Counted from the first letter of the stretch, positions 18,005 through 27,489 are shown. The stretch: DNA of 64,000 bases from Planctomycetota bacterium (GCA_016719295.1 JADKAF010000001.1:4092001-4156000); one strand, 5' to 3'. The notes: generated by a model not told the origin, from the sequence alone. Made by a program: numbers and translations.

Positions 18005-18081
18005 AACCGAACGTACGGTGCCAGAGCAAATTCCTCCGGTTGCTAACCGGAGGAATTTGCTCTGGCACCGTACGTTCGGTT
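18005..18081. repeat. perfect 37-bp inverted repeat with 3-nt loop
   Basis: The arms 18005-18041 and 18045-18081 are exact reverse complements around GCT. The inner part reads ...CAAATTCCTCCGGTT and the outer part AACCGAACGTACGGTGCCAG. It sits between the divergent VCBS and DPP IV genes, 8 bases from the VCBS start codon. It is REP-like, and a degenerate half-copy occurs at 24666-24690. Confidence 0.9.
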
Positions 18082-18217
18082 GCTCGGGGGTGCAAGCGTG
18101 CTCGGCCTGAGAATCATCGCGTAGAGGCATCGCCGCGAGCTACGCTGGCGCCCGTCGGCTGGACTCGGCGACGACCGCCGCCCGCCCCTCCACTCTCCCC
18201 TCACCCAGGTACCGTCC

Positions 18218-20518
18218 GTGCCCTCGATCCTCTCTCGCGCGCGGTGGCTCGCGTTGCTCCTGGCCTCCTCCTGCGCCACCGCACCCGAGCGCGCGGAGCG
18301 CAGCGAGAGCTCGTCGGCCTCCTCGGCGGACGGTCGGATCCACTTCGATCAGCTCTTCGACGGCCACTTCGCCGCCGAGGACTTCGGTCCAGCGTGGTGG
18401 TTGCAGGACAACGGCCTCGCCACGCTCGAAGCTTCCGCGGACGGGAGAGGGCAAGACTTGCTGCGCTACGACCCGGCGACGGGCGAGAGAACGATCGTCG
18501 TCGCGGCGCATGAGCTCGTGCCGGAGGGAGCTTCCGCGCCGCTGCCGATCGCGGACTACAGCTTCTCGGCGGACGGGGAGAAGGTCCTCATCTTCACGAA
18601 CACGCGCCGCGTGTGGCGTCAGCACACGCGAGGCGACTACTGGGTCCTCGATCGACGCACGAGCGCGCTGCGTCAGCTCGGAGCGGGGCTCGAAGAGTCG
18701 CGCCTCCAGTTCGCCAAGTTCGATCCCGCTGGGCAGCGCGTCGCCTATCTTCATCGCGGGGACCTCTACGTCGAGGGCCTCGCGGACGGGAAGATCACGC
18801 GCCTCACGCACGACGGCTCGGACACGCTGACCAACGGCACTTTCGACTGGGTGTATGAGGAAGAGTGGAGCCTCCGCGACGGCTTCCGCTGGAGCCCCGA
18901 TGGCCAGCGCATCGCCTTCTGGCAGATCGATGCGTCGCAGGTCGGTGAGTTCCGGCTGATCGACAACCTCGCGGGCCTCTACTCCGAGGTCTTCCGCTAT
19001 CGCTACCCCAAGGTCGGGACGACGAACCCGAGCTGCCGCATCGGCACGATCGCCGCTGAGGGCGGCGAGGTGCGCTGGATCGACATCGAAGGACACTCCA
19101 GCGACCACTACGTCGCGCGCATGGAGTGGGCGGCTAACTCGAGCGAGCTGATCCTGCAGCACTTCAACCGCTTGCAGAACGAGTGCCGGGTCCTCCTCGC
19201 CGATGTGACGAGCGGAAGCTCGCGCGCCGTGTTCCTCGATCGAGGCAGCGCGTGGGTCGAGGAGTGCGACGACCTGCGCTGGTTCGACGCCGGCAAGCGC
19301 TTCACGTGGGTGAGCGAACGAGATGGCTGGCGGCACCTCTATCTCGTCGACCGCGACGGCTCAGCGGTGACCTTGCTGACCCCTGGCAACTACGACGTAG
19401 TCAGCATCCAGCACCTCGACGCGGAGAGCGGCTGGGTCTACTTCCTTGCGTCGCCCGAGGATCCGACCCAGCGCTTCCTCTACCGCATGCGCACGGACGG
19501 CTCGGGCGGGCCTGCGCCCGAGCGCCTGACACCGCAGCGGCGGGGCACGCATGCTTACCAGATCTCCCCGGACGGGCGCTGGGCGATCCATCGCTACTCG
19601 AGCTTCGACGAGCCGCAAACGGTCGAGCTGGTCGAGCTGCCGAGCCATCGCGTCGTGCGCACGCTGACGGACAACGCGGAGCTGAAGCGCAAGCTCGCCG
19701 CGTTGCACCGAGGTCCGAGCGAGTTCTTCCGCGTCGCGATCGAGCCCTTGGAGAGCCCGGGCGAGAAGGTCGAGCTCGACGGCTGGATCCTCCGCCCGCC
19801 CGACTTCGACGCGTCGAAGCGCTATCCGGTCCTCGTGCACGTCTACGGCGAGCCCGCCGCGCAGACGGTGCTCGACCGCTGGGGCGGCAGGAATCACCTC
19901 TGGCACACGATGCTCGCCCAGCGCGGCACCATCGTGCTCAGCATCGACAACCGCGGCACGCCCGGACCGCGTGGGCGCGACTGGCGGAAGTCCATCTACG
20001 GCAAGATCGGGATCCTCGCCCCGCAGGACCAAGCCGCGGCGCTCCGCGCTCTGCAGCAGCGCTGGTCCTATCTCGATCCCTCTCGCGTCGCCATCTGGGG
20101 CTGGAGCGGCGGCGGATCGATGAGCCTCCACGCGATCTTCCGCTACCCCGAGCTCTACCAGACCGCGATGGCGATCGCCTTCGTCGCGAACCAGCGCTTC
20201 TACGACACGATCTACCAAGAGCGCTACATGGGCCTCCCCGAGACCAACCCGGACGGCTATCGCGACGGCTCGCCGATCACGCACGCGCATCGCCTGCAAG
20301 GCAACCTGCTCCTGGTCTACGGCACCGGTGACGACAACTGCCACTACCAGAACTGCGAGGCGCTCGTCGACGAGCTGATCCGGCATCAGAAGCCCTTCGA
20401 CATGCAGATCTACCCGAACCGCTCCCACTCGATCAGCGAGGGCGCGAACACGCAGCGGCACCTCTACGCGCGCTTGACGAGCTACCTCGAGCAGCGCGTG
20501 CCCGCGGGCGGGCGCTGA
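18218..20518 (+). CDS. dipeptidyl-peptidase IV family serine peptidase (S9B)
   Basis: 766 residues from GTG 18218. The N-terminus is a lipoprotein- or Sec-type signal (LALLLASSCATAP; the lipobox ASSC is imperfect). The beta-propeller DPPIV_N domain spans about residues 60-500 and carries the S9B double-glutamate motif (VYEEEW, Glu214-216) that anchors the substrate amino end. The alpha/beta-hydrolase domain spans about 540-760 with GWSGGGS (catalytic Ser630), Asp705/706 in GTGDDNCH and His737 in NRSHS, so the triad is complete. It is predicted to remove X-Pro or X-Ala dipeptides from exported peptides. The length is normal for the family. The BNR-type gene follows 38 bases later on the same strand. 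Confidence 0.95.
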   Translation: MPSILSRARWLALLLASSCATAPERAERSESSSASSADGRIHFDQLFDGHFAAEDFGPAWWLQDNGLATLEASADGRGQDLLRYDPATGERTIVVAAHELVPEGASAPLPIADYSFSADGEKVLIFTNTRRVWRQHTRGDYWVLDRRTSALRQLGAGLEESRLQFAKFDPAGQRVAYLHRGDLYVEGLADGKITRLTHDGSDTLTNGTFDWVYEEEWSLRDGFRWSPDGQRIAFWQIDASQVGEFRLIDNLAGLYSEVFRYRYPKVGTTNPSCRIGTIAAEGGEVRWIDIEGHSSDHYVARMEWAANSSELILQHFNRLQNECRVLLADVTSGSSRAVFLDRGSAWVEECDDLRWFDAGKRFTWVSERDGWRHLYLVDRDGSAVTLLTPGNYDVVSIQHLDAESGWVYFLASPEDPTQRFLYRMRTDGSGGPAPERLTPQRRGTHAYQISPDGRWAIHRYSSFDEPQTVELVELPSHRVVRTLTDNAELKRKLAALHRGPSEFFRVAIEPLESPGEKVELDGWILRPPDFDASKRYPVLVHVYGEPAAQTVLDRWGGRNHLWHTMLAQRGTIVLSIDNRGTPGPRGRDWRKSIYGKIGILAPQDQAAALRALQQRWSYLDPSRVAIWGWSGGGSMSLHAIFRYPELYQTAMAIAFVANQRFYDTIYQERYMGLPETNPDGYRDGSPITHAHRLQGNLLLVYGTGDDNCHYQNCEALVDELIRHQKPFDMQIYPNRSHSISEGANTQRHLYARLTSYLEQRVPAGGR

Positions 20519-20556
20519 GCACGAACCACTCCCCCGATCCCAGCCCTCCACGCGAC

Positions 20557-21720
20557 ATGAGCACGCACCTTCCTCTTTCGTTCCGCTGCACCTTCGCGCT
20601 CTGTGCGCTCCTGAGCTGCGCCCCGGCGCAAGAAGCACCCACGACGCCGGCTCCTCCCACGCCGCAGCTCCTCTTCGCGGAGCTCGGCGCGCTCGCGCAG
20701 CCGCAGCTCGCGGTCCGCGCGGACGGCGCGCTCGCGCTCGCCTTCGTCGGTCCGAAGAGCGCGATCCACGTCGCCGTGCGTTCCCCGGGAGCGGATTGGA
20801 GCGCGCCGCGGCTCCTCGGCGAGGAGCCGAACCTCGCCGCGGGCATGCGCCGCGGTCCGCGCATCGCGTGGGCCGGAGAGGCGCTGGTCGTCTCGTACAT
20901 CGCCTCGCGCTTCGATCGCGAGAAGCGCAAGGTCGTGGGCACGGGCAACCTCTACGCGCGACGCTCGACCGACGGAGGTGCCAGCTGGTCGAGTCCCGTG
21001 CAGGTGAACGGCGGCGCCGGCAGCGCGGCCGAAGGCCTGCATGCGATGGCGGCCCATGGAGATGGCGTGGTGATCGTCTGGCTCGACCCCCGCGGCGAGC
21101 CGCAGGGGATGAAGCTCTTCGCCGCACGTTCAGAGGACGGCGGCAAGAGCTTCGCGAAAGACGTGCCCATCTACACCTCGCCTTCGAAGTCGATCTGCGA
21201 GTGCTGCCACCCGTCGATCGCCCTTGGCGCGGACGGCACGACTCGCGTGCTCTGGCGCAATCAGATCGACGGTCATCGCGACATGTTCGTCGGCACGCTC
21301 GGCCCGAAGGAGAACCAGCTCGTCGCGGTCGAGCCCTGTGGAACGAAGCGCTGGAAGCTCCCCGCTTGTCCGATGGACGGCGGCGGTCTCGCGCTCGGCG
21401 CGAGCGAGCTTCCGATCAGCGTGTGGCGCCGCGAGAGCCTGATCTACGCGACGCACGGCGCGACGCGGGAGCTCCTGCTCGGCGAAGGCAAGAACGCCGC
21501 GGTGGCCGCACGCGGTTCTCACGCGCTCGTCGTCTGGGAGAACGACGGCATCCTCGCCTGCGCGTCGCTGGACTCACCCTCGGCCGAGCGCTCCATCGTG
21601 CTGCGCGCGCTTGGCGCCGGAGCGTACGCATCGGTGGCGGCCTTGCCCGAGGATTCGTTCCTCGTCGTCGCCGAGCGCCCGCGGGAGCGCGGCCTCGCCG
21701 CTTGGCGGATCAAAGACTGA
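20557..21720 (+). CDS. BNR/Asp-box (sialidase-like) propeller lipoprotein
   Basis: 387 residues with a signal peptide and a lipobox-like ALLSC (Cys21). Asp-box motifs RSTDGGASW (about residue 136) and RSEDGGKSF, with regularly spaced strands, predict the six-bladed propeller of the exo-alpha-sialidase/BNR superfamily. The full set of sialidase catalytic residues is not evident, so enzyme activity should not be assumed. A CECCHP cluster near residues 212-217 may bind metal or heme-like ligands; this is only a possibility. It is probably in an operon with the DPP IV gene and ends at the strong hairpin at 21784-21813. Confidence 0.75.
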   Translation: MSTHLPLSFRCTFALCALLSCAPAQEAPTTPAPPTPQLLFAELGALAQPQLAVRADGALALAFVGPKSAIHVAVRSPGADWSAPRLLGEEPNLAAGMRRGPRIAWAGEALVVSYIASRFDREKRKVVGTGNLYARRSTDGGASWSSPVQVNGGAGSAAEGLHAMAAHGDGVVIVWLDPRGEPQGMKLFAARSEDGGKSFAKDVPIYTSPSKSICECCHPSIALGADGTTRVLWRNQIDGHRDMFVGTLGPKENQLVAVEPCGTKRWKLPACPMDGGGLALGASELPISVWRRESLIYATHGATRELLLGEGKNAAVAARGSHALVVWENDGILACASLDSPSAERSIVLRALGAGAYASVAALPEDSFLVVAERPRERGLAAWRIKD

Positions 21721-21783
21721 GATGCGACGAGGACTGGTACTCCTCCCGCGAAGGCCAACGCGAAGGCCGAATGGAAATGGAGA

Positions 21784-21813
21784 AGGAGGCGCCGCCCGAG
21801 GGCGGCGCCTCCT
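21784..21813. terminator. strong hairpin terminator between convergent genes
   Basis: 14-bp perfect inverted repeat (AGGAGGCGCCGCCC at 21784-21797, complement at 21800-21813) with a very tight loop, followed by TTTC on the plus strand. It separates the BNR-type gene from the convergent PKD/LamG gene. Confidence 0.7.
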
Positions 21814-21858
21814 TTCACGGCGCCTGTAGAGGCGCGAGGCGTTCGAATCCCGTGAGGA

Positions 21859-23994
21859 TCAGAACTGCATCTGCGTGTCGATCGCGTTGCTGACCGACGA
21901 CAGCGCGCCCGAGCTGAGGAGGATCACCTGGTTGTAGGTGTGACCGCCCTGCAGCGTCGGGTCGAGCGGGATCGGCGCCGGCAGCACGACGGTGCCAGCT
22001 CCGGTCGCGAAGTTGAGGATGATGTCGGGCGAGACGAGCAGGTTGCAGCCCGTGTTGAAGATCCCGGTGCCCGTGAGGTCGAGCGGCAGGATCCCGCCGA
22101 GGGAAGCGCTGAGGCCGACGTAGATGGCGGCCGGGCGGCCGGGCTCGAGCCCGCTCGCCACGAGGGCGAAGCCGAGGTTGCCGATCTGCGGCGCGCCGTT
22201 GGTCGTGAGCGCCGGCGAGAAGTTGTTGGAGTCGGTGCAGCCGGCGTCCATCCCTGCCGAAGTCGGGTTCTCCGCCGCGATCTCCGTCTGGATCTCCGCG
22301 GGCGTGAGCGCGCGGGAGTAGATGCGGAAGTCGTCCATGTCGAAGTAGCGCGTGAAGTTGCTCGTGCGCAGCGTCGAGTAGCTGCCGACGAAGAGCGGCG
22401 CCGCCTGCAGATTGAAGGTGTTGGGCGTGAAGCTGGTCTGCACGCCGTCGGCGACGCCGTTCAGATACCACTGCGCCGTACCGTTCTGGTCATCGACGAC
22501 GACGCACCAGTGTCGCCAGGTCCCGGCGAGCGTGCTGGGCTGGGTCGCCGTAGAGGTCGTCGGCACCTGGCCCCAGCTCAGGAGCTGCATCGTCGTCGTG
22601 CTCTTCCAGCAACGCGCCGAGCTCGGCGTGGTGACGCTCGCGCCGAACGGATAAGCGGACCCGGTCGTCCCGCCCCAGCGCGCCCAGAACATGATCGTAT
22701 GCGAGCCCGTGATGTCGATCGGCCAGCCGGTCGCCACGTAGTTGTCGTAGGGCGTCGCGTTGTCGATCGCGAGGGAGCCGAAGCCCGCCTCGTTGCCCTT
22801 GAAGAATCCGCGACCGGGATCCGCCTGCCAGGTCGCCGTCGCGACCGTGCCGAACTCCGGCGCGGCGTTCGTGCTCGCGACGTTGGCGACGCGATTGCCA
22901 CGCACCTCGTTGAACTGGTACTCGAGGAGCTCGGCGGAGGCGGTGTTGACCGTCGCGCCCCGAACGCGCACGAAGCCGACCTTGGTCTCGACGTCGGAGA
23001 AGCAGGCGTTGCCCGCCGTCAGCGTCACCGTGTAGACGCCCGGAATCGCGTAGTTGAAGCTCGGGTTCTGCGCGTTGCTGTCGATCACCGTGTCGCCGTC
23101 GAGGTCCCAAGCCCAGGTCGTCGGGGAGCCGGACGAGGTGTCGGTGAAGTTGACGGCGAGCGGAGCCGGCCCGGAAGCGGGAGCGGCGCCGAAGTTCGCC
23201 GCGACGACGAGCTGCGGATCGCCGAAGATGAAGTCGGTCTTCGTCACCGACGCCTGCGGATGGGTTCCATCCGTCACCGTGAGCGTCACGTCGTAACCAC
23301 CGCAGGCGTTGTACGTGAAGCTCGGGTTCTGCGCGTTGCTATCGACGAGCGAGTCGCCGTCGAGGTCCCAAGCCCAGGTCAGCACGCCGCCCGGATCACT
23401 CGTGAAGGTCGTGTCGGTGAAGCTCACATTGAGCGGCGTCGCACCGCTCGTCGGCGTTGCCGAGAAGTTCGGGAACAGGCCGGACTGAGGCGTCACCCAC
23501 ATCAGCACGCGGCCGAGCTGACCCGACGTCGGAGCGAGGTAGGCACCGGAGAGGTAGCTCGGATCGCTGATGTCCCACTGCCATCCGCAGCGCGTCAGCG
23601 TGTGGGCGACGCCGAGGATCGTCGTCGCGAACGGTCCGTTGCCGTACGAGTTGTGGGCCGTGAAGTTCGTGGTCGTCGCCGGTGACCAGTTGCCGAGCAC
23701 GTCGACGACATCACCGGGGTTGACCAGGATGCTCGTCGCGATCGTGCCGGCGTTGCCGACGCTGCGGAGGAGCTCCACCCCGTTGACGCGCACCATGTAG
23801 CTCGCGGTGTCGCCGGCCTGGAACGCCTCCGGCGGCAGGCCGAGCTGCGAGATGATGAAGTTCGTGGCGGAGGTGAAGTTGTAGCCGCGCGTGAAGCCGT
23901 TGTAGACGGTGGCGTGCGGCGGGAGGGAAACCTGGGAGAACGCGCACGGCGCCAACAGCGCGGCCGTGGCAGCCAGGCACAACGAGTACTTCAT
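21859..23994 (-). CDS. secreted PKD and LamG domain protein
   Basis: 711 residues. The start is at 23994: MKYSLCLAATAALLAPCAFS is a signal peptide and AGAGGA lies 5 bases upstream. The longer frame to 24645 includes unrelated debris. Domains: a beta-rich N-terminal part (25-170); two PKD domains at about 175-258 and 266-346, each with FTDT...W.WDLDGD..IDSNAQNPSF.Y; and a laminin-G/concanavalin domain at about 355-560 with TIMFWARW, GTWRHWCVVVDDQ and DDFRIYSRALTPAEI. The last 110 residues are the beta-rich module also seen in neighbours. It is probably a cell-surface or secreted adhesive or carbohydrate-binding protein. Confidence 0.85.
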   Translation of the reverse strand: MKYSLCLAATAALLAPCAFSQVSLPPHATVYNGFTRGYNFTSATNFIISQLGLPPEAFQAGDTASYMVRVNGVELLRSVGNAGTIATSILVNPGDVVDVLGNWSPATTTNFTAHNSYGNGPFATTILGVAHTLTRCGWQWDISDPSYLSGAYLAPTSGQLGRVLMWVTPQSGLFPNFSATPTSGATPLNVSFTDTTFTSDPGGVLTWAWDLDGDSLVDSNAQNPSFTYNACGGYDVTLTVTDGTHPQASVTKTDFIFGDPQLVVAANFGAAPASGPAPLAVNFTDTSSGSPTTWAWDLDGDTVIDSNAQNPSFNYAIPGVYTVTLTAGNACFSDVETKVGFVRVRGATVNTASAELLEYQFNEVRGNRVANVASTNAAPEFGTVATATWQADPGRGFFKGNEAGFGSLAIDNATPYDNYVATGWPIDITGSHTIMFWARWGGTTGSAYPFGASVTTPSSARCWKSTTTMQLLSWGQVPTTSTATQPSTLAGTWRHWCVVVDDQNGTAQWYLNGVADGVQTSFTPNTFNLQAAPLFVGSYSTLRTSNFTRYFDMDDFRIYSRALTPAEIQTEIAAENPTSAGMDAGCTDSNNFSPALTTNGAPQIGNLGFALVASGLEPGRPAAIYVGLSASLGGILPLDLTGTGIFNTGCNLLVSPDIILNFATGAGTVVLPAPIPLDPTLQGGHTYNQVILLSSGALSSVSNAIDTQMQF

Positions 23995-24181
23995 GACTTC
24001 CTCTGGGTCCGAGAATCCGGAGTGGGAGCGAGCAGCCGATGGTGCGGCGCCGAGCGAGGGCTGCCGATGGGCTGAAGAGGGCCTTACCCTATCAGGCTCG
24101 CTCCTGGTGGAAAGACCCTCGGGAAGCCCCGGCGCCGGAATCGGCCGCGATTGCGATCTCGTAAACGCAGGCGCCGCCGAG

Positions 24182-24235
24182 GCCTGCCTCGGCAGGCTAG
24201 CGAGGCCTCTGGGCTGCGCCCCAGCGCCGCTGGGG
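24182..24235. repeat. pair of short perfect hairpins
   Basis: GCCTGCC-TC-GGCAGGC (24182-24197) and CCCCAGCG-C-CGCTGGGG (24219-24235) lie close together in the gene-poor stretch behind the PKD/LamG promoter. They may be terminator-like relics or part of a small repeat. Nothing else is recognisable between 23995 and about 24330. Confidence 0.4.
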
Positions 24236-24329
24236 CGGCGGTGAGGCCCGCCGATGTTCGCGATCTGTTCGCGGGGACGAGGAGGTTCGCGAAGTCGTCC
24301 GCTCCGCCGCGACCTCTCGGCCGTCGCGA

Positions 24330-24645
24330 GTCGTCCCCAGCCGAACCCTGGTGCCAAGAGCTCGGCCCCGGCGGAGCAACGCGAGAGCTCGATCTCGAGC
24401 TCTCGACCTTCGCACTCTCCCGGCGGCACGAAGCGCCCCGTGCGCGGGTAGGTTCCGCCGTTCACGAACACCGAGAGCTGCGGCCCTCCCTCGCGGCGGA
24501 CCAGGCCGTAGGAGCCCGGAAGCACCCGCGGCTCGCGGAGCTCGCCCTCTCGATCGAGCTCGGGCAGTCCGCCGAGCGGCACCCGGAGCGGCGTCAGCCG
24601 CTGAACGAGTTCATGCACGAACTGCAGAGGTACTTGCGGATGCAA
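24330..24645 (-). pseudogene. decayed C-terminal fragment of a carboxypeptidase-regulatory-like gene
   Basis: About 100 codons on the minus strand read GGLPELDREGELREPRVLPG and continue SYGLVRREGGPQLSVFVNGG, then FVPPGECEGRELEIELS. This matches the pattern near the C-terminus of the large paralogues next door, for example LDEKGASPELSVLPGSYELR in the gene at 27490-29967 and LDADGRLAPIALLPGTYELS in the one at 25113-27449. The remainder of such a gene is missing on both sides. It is a relic of an additional family member. It lies between the PKD/LamG gene and the small membrane protein gene. Confidence 0.6.
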
Positions 24646-24665
24646 TGGCTGACGCCGTTGAGACC

Positions 24666-24690
24666 TTGCTCTGGCGCCGTACCATCGGTT
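24666..24690. repeat. degenerate half-copy of the 18005-18081 palindrome
   Basis: TTGCTCTGGCGCCGTACCAT and the next five bases match one arm of the long inverted repeat at 18045-18081 at 22 of 25 positions. It directly abuts the stop codon of the minus-strand gene at 24691-25143. Confidence 0.6.
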
Positions 24691-25143
24691 TCAGGCGGTG
24701 AGGAGCAGGATCAGGCGGAGCACCCAGACCGCGGCGTAGGTTGCGAACATCATCGTGAGCCAGTATGTCCTAAGCTCGTCCGCGTTCACGCGAAGGAGAG
24801 CGAACCCGAACACCAGGCTCGCCATCGCAAGCACGCACCACGCCGCCACGGGAGAGACCTCGACCAGAGCCGGGATCACGCTGCGACTGGCGCGATGACG
24901 CGGACGATGGAAGGCGAAGAACGCCGTCGCACCGACACCGACGATGAAGCCCAGGACGCGCGCCACGCGATCGCGCGTCACGAGCTCCTGCTCCCGCGCG
25001 GCGAAGCGCCGCCCGCGGATGACAGGCCGTCGCGGCTCGCGCTCCTCTGCGTCGTCCTCGGTCGTCACCGCTCGCGCCTCCTGGTGAGCATCCGCCGTAT
25101 CGATGCTCGCTCTCAGCGCTGCAACCGGACCTCGATCCTCCAC
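24691..25143 (-). CDS. small membrane protein at the end of the paralogue operon
   Basis: 150 residues from GTG 25143, which has GGGGAG 5 bases upstream and overlaps the end of the preceding gene by 31 bases. A shorter form from GTG 25068 is possible. A charged cytoplasmic N-terminus (about 60 residues) is followed by three hydrophobic segments: VLGFIVGVGATAFFAF, VAAWCVLAMASLVFGFALL and LTMMFATYAAVWVLRLILLL. No family is recognised. Position and overlap suggest it is translated with the carboxypeptidase-regulatory-like genes. Confidence 0.6.
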   Translation of the reverse strand: MEDRGPVAALRASIDTADAHQEARAVTTEDDAEEREPRRPVIRGRRFAAREQELVTRDRVARVLGFIVGVGATAFFAFHRPRHRASRSVIPALVEVSPVAAWCVLAMASLVFGFALLRVNADELRTYWLTMMFATYAAVWVLRLILLLTA

Positions 25144-27449
25144 GCCGACTCCCCGCTCGGCGCCTCATAGAGCTGCCCCGGTGCGGGATAGCGACGCCCG
25201 TCGATCACGAGATGGAACGGACTCGTCGGGGCTGGATCGAACCAGAGCCGTCCCCCTTCGGCGATCGCCGCATGAGTCTTCGTGCCCTCGATCGCCTGCG
25301 CGGAGCGCGGCTCGACGGGTGGCGCACCATCGGCGTAGGAGGCGGCGATCTCGAGCCGTCGCGAGCCGTAGCGGAGATCGAGAGTCAGGTCGTCGCCGCT
25401 CGCGAGCTCGACGCGACGAAGGAAGTAGACGTCGAGGCCCGAGCTCGAAGCGAGCTGCGGGGTGAGCCAGAGCGAGAGCTCATAGGTCCCGGGAAGCAGC
25501 GCGATCGGAGCCAGCCGACCATCCGCATCGAGACCGGGATGATGAATCCCCATCGCGCTCCGGGAGCCCCGCCGCTCCTCGATGCGTTGGATCTGCAAGC
25601 GCGCGCCGCGCGGGAGATCGGCGACCCGTGCGCTGAGGCGCCCGGGGAGCCTGTCGCGGAGCTCGATCACCACGGAGGCCGTGACGCCTGCGGTGAGCTC
25701 GCAGCTCGCGAGCTCGAGTGGTTCGCGCTTCCCGTTCAAGAAGCCGAAGATGCGGTAGGACTCGGGCGCGAGGTCCTCGATCGCGAAGCGCCCGTCCGCA
25801 TCGAGCTCGAGCATCGACGGTGGTCGGACGACGCTGCGATAGTGGATCTCGTGATCGCTTCCCGGTCCGGCGAGAAAGAGCTGCGGCTGCAGCACGAGCG
25901 CCTCCGCGGGAACCACGCGCCCTTCGATGCGCCCACCGCGCTCGAGCACCACGCGTTGCTCGGGATCGCGCGTCGCCTCGACGATGGTGCGCGCGAAGCC
26001 CGGCGCCTCGACCACGAGCAGGATCTTCGGAAACACGACCCCGCCGCGTTCGCTTGAAGCGCCCGCGAAGCGCTGACCGCGCCGCGGCACGTCGCGCACG
26101 AAGGCGCGCCCCGCCTCATCGCAGACCTCCTCGTCGAGAAGCCCCGGGCGATCCGCTTCGGAGCGGAAGAGCCCGGCCTCGTCGCGCTGCGGCTCGTCGA
26201 GCACGTGGAACGGCCGCGCGAGCGGAGCGCGCACCAGCGCCACCTTCGCTCCCGGAACCGGCTGCTCCGCCGCATCGACCACGAGGACCTCGATCAGCGG
26301 ACGCCGCTCGAGCTCGACGCGCACGGACGGCACGCGCTTGCCGATCGCGAGCACGTCGATGTGCTCGGCCGGAGCGAGCTCCTCGCTCGCGGGAACCACC
26401 CAGAGATGCACCTGGCCGTGCGGTACGCGGGTCACGCGCAGCTCGCCCCGCGGATGCCGCCCGGCGTCGCGCAGGGACTGCACGGTCGGACGCTCGTTCC
26501 CGAGCAAGTGGATCGCGTAGTCCTCGACGGGCGCACCGCTCACGCGATCCACGACCTCCAGGTCGAACTCGAGCGCGCGCTCGAGCTGCACTCGTACGTC
26601 TCGCATGCCCCAGGGGAAGCGTTCGCCGCTGCGCCAGGGCGCCGTGACCCCGCCGAGCACGTGCAGCTCGGTGTCCGGCGCTTGGCGCAGCGTGTCCACG
26701 AGCTCGAAGCGACCATCCGCGTCACTGATCGCCGCGCGCGGCAGCGACGCATGATCGGCATAGACCGTGACGCCGGCGATGGGCCGATCGTCGAGATCGA
26801 CGATGCGCCCCGTGATGCTCTGCGTCGGCTGCAGCACGAGCTCGATGCCGTCGTCCTCCGGCAGGCGCAGCTGGCGCTGCAGGATCTGATGGCCCGGCGC
26901 CTGCGCCATCGAACCACGCACCCCCGCGGGCAGGATCGCCGCGAACTCGAAGCGCCCGTCGGCATCGCAGTGCGCCGTTTCGGTCTCGATCAGCAGCGTC
27001 GCCCCCGGAATCGGCGCCCCCGCGGGGTCGAGGATCTTCCCGCGCAGCGCGACCCCGCGCGCGAGGTGCAGCGTTCCGAGATCGTGCTTCTCCCCCACGC
27101 GCGGACGCGCCACCACGAGGCGTCGCGTAGCGCGGTCGCCCCCGCTGATGCTGAAGACGGACGGCTCGCCCTCCGCGAGCGCGGCGCCGAGCCCGAGCTC
27201 GAAGCGCCCTTCGGCATCGGTCTCTCCGCTCACTTCGCGCGGCGGGTTCGAGCTCACGAACCAATGGAGCTTCAAGCCGGCGAGGGGAGCCTCGTCCTCC
27301 GCAGCCACGCAGCGACCGCTGAGACGCAAAGACGGAGCGTCCTGCGCCTCCAGACTTGAGAGGGAGCAGACGAACGCGAGCAAGGCACGCCACCAGAAGC
27401 TACCGAGCTGCACGAACAGGCTTCGGCTCGAGGAGAGCTGGATCGACAT
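25113..27449 (-). CDS. large secreted carboxypeptidase-regulatory-like protein
   Basis: 778 residues from ATG 27449 with AGGAG 7 bases upstream. There is a signal peptide of about 36 residues (WWRALLAFVCSLSSLEAQ). The chain is made of repeated beta-sandwich modules: LSGRCVAAEDEAPLAGLKLH ... TDAEGRFEL (40-90), LRGKILDPAGAPIPGATLLI (130-150), ITGRIVDLDDRPIAGVTVYA (210-230), and later units with DADGRFAIEDLAPESYRIF. This is the carboxypeptidase D regulatory-like/transthyretin type; no catalytic domain is seen. It is 40 bases behind the paralogue at 27490-29967 and probably in the same operon. It is likely exported; the function is unknown. Confidence 0.85.
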   Translation of the reverse strand: MSIQLSSSRSLFVQLGSFWWRALLAFVCSLSSLEAQDAPSLRLSGRCVAAEDEAPLAGLKLHWFVSSNPPREVSGETDAEGRFELGLGAALAEGEPSVFSISGGDRATRRLVVARPRVGEKHDLGTLHLARGVALRGKILDPAGAPIPGATLLIETETAHCDADGRFEFAAILPAGVRGSMAQAPGHQILQRQLRLPEDDGIELVLQPTQSITGRIVDLDDRPIAGVTVYADHASLPRAAISDADGRFELVDTLRQAPDTELHVLGGVTAPWRSGERFPWGMRDVRVQLERALEFDLEVVDRVSGAPVEDYAIHLLGNERPTVQSLRDAGRHPRGELRVTRVPHGQVHLWVVPASEELAPAEHIDVLAIGKRVPSVRVELERRPLIEVLVVDAAEQPVPGAKVALVRAPLARPFHVLDEPQRDEAGLFRSEADRPGLLDEEVCDEAGRAFVRDVPRRGQRFAGASSERGGVVFPKILLVVEAPGFARTIVEATRDPEQRVVLERGGRIEGRVVPAEALVLQPQLFLAGPGSDHEIHYRSVVRPPSMLELDADGRFAIEDLAPESYRIFGFLNGKREPLELASCELTAGVTASVVIELRDRLPGRLSARVADLPRGARLQIQRIEERRGSRSAMGIHHPGLDADGRLAPIALLPGTYELSLWLTPQLASSSGLDVYFLRRVELASGDDLTLDLRYGSRRLEIAASYADGAPPVEPRSAQAIEGTKTHAAIAEGGRLWFDPAPTSPFHLVIDGRRYPAPGQLYEAPSGESAWRIEVRLQR

Positions 27450-27489
27450 CGGGTGCTCCTGAGATCGGAGAGATAGAGACGGCAGAAGT

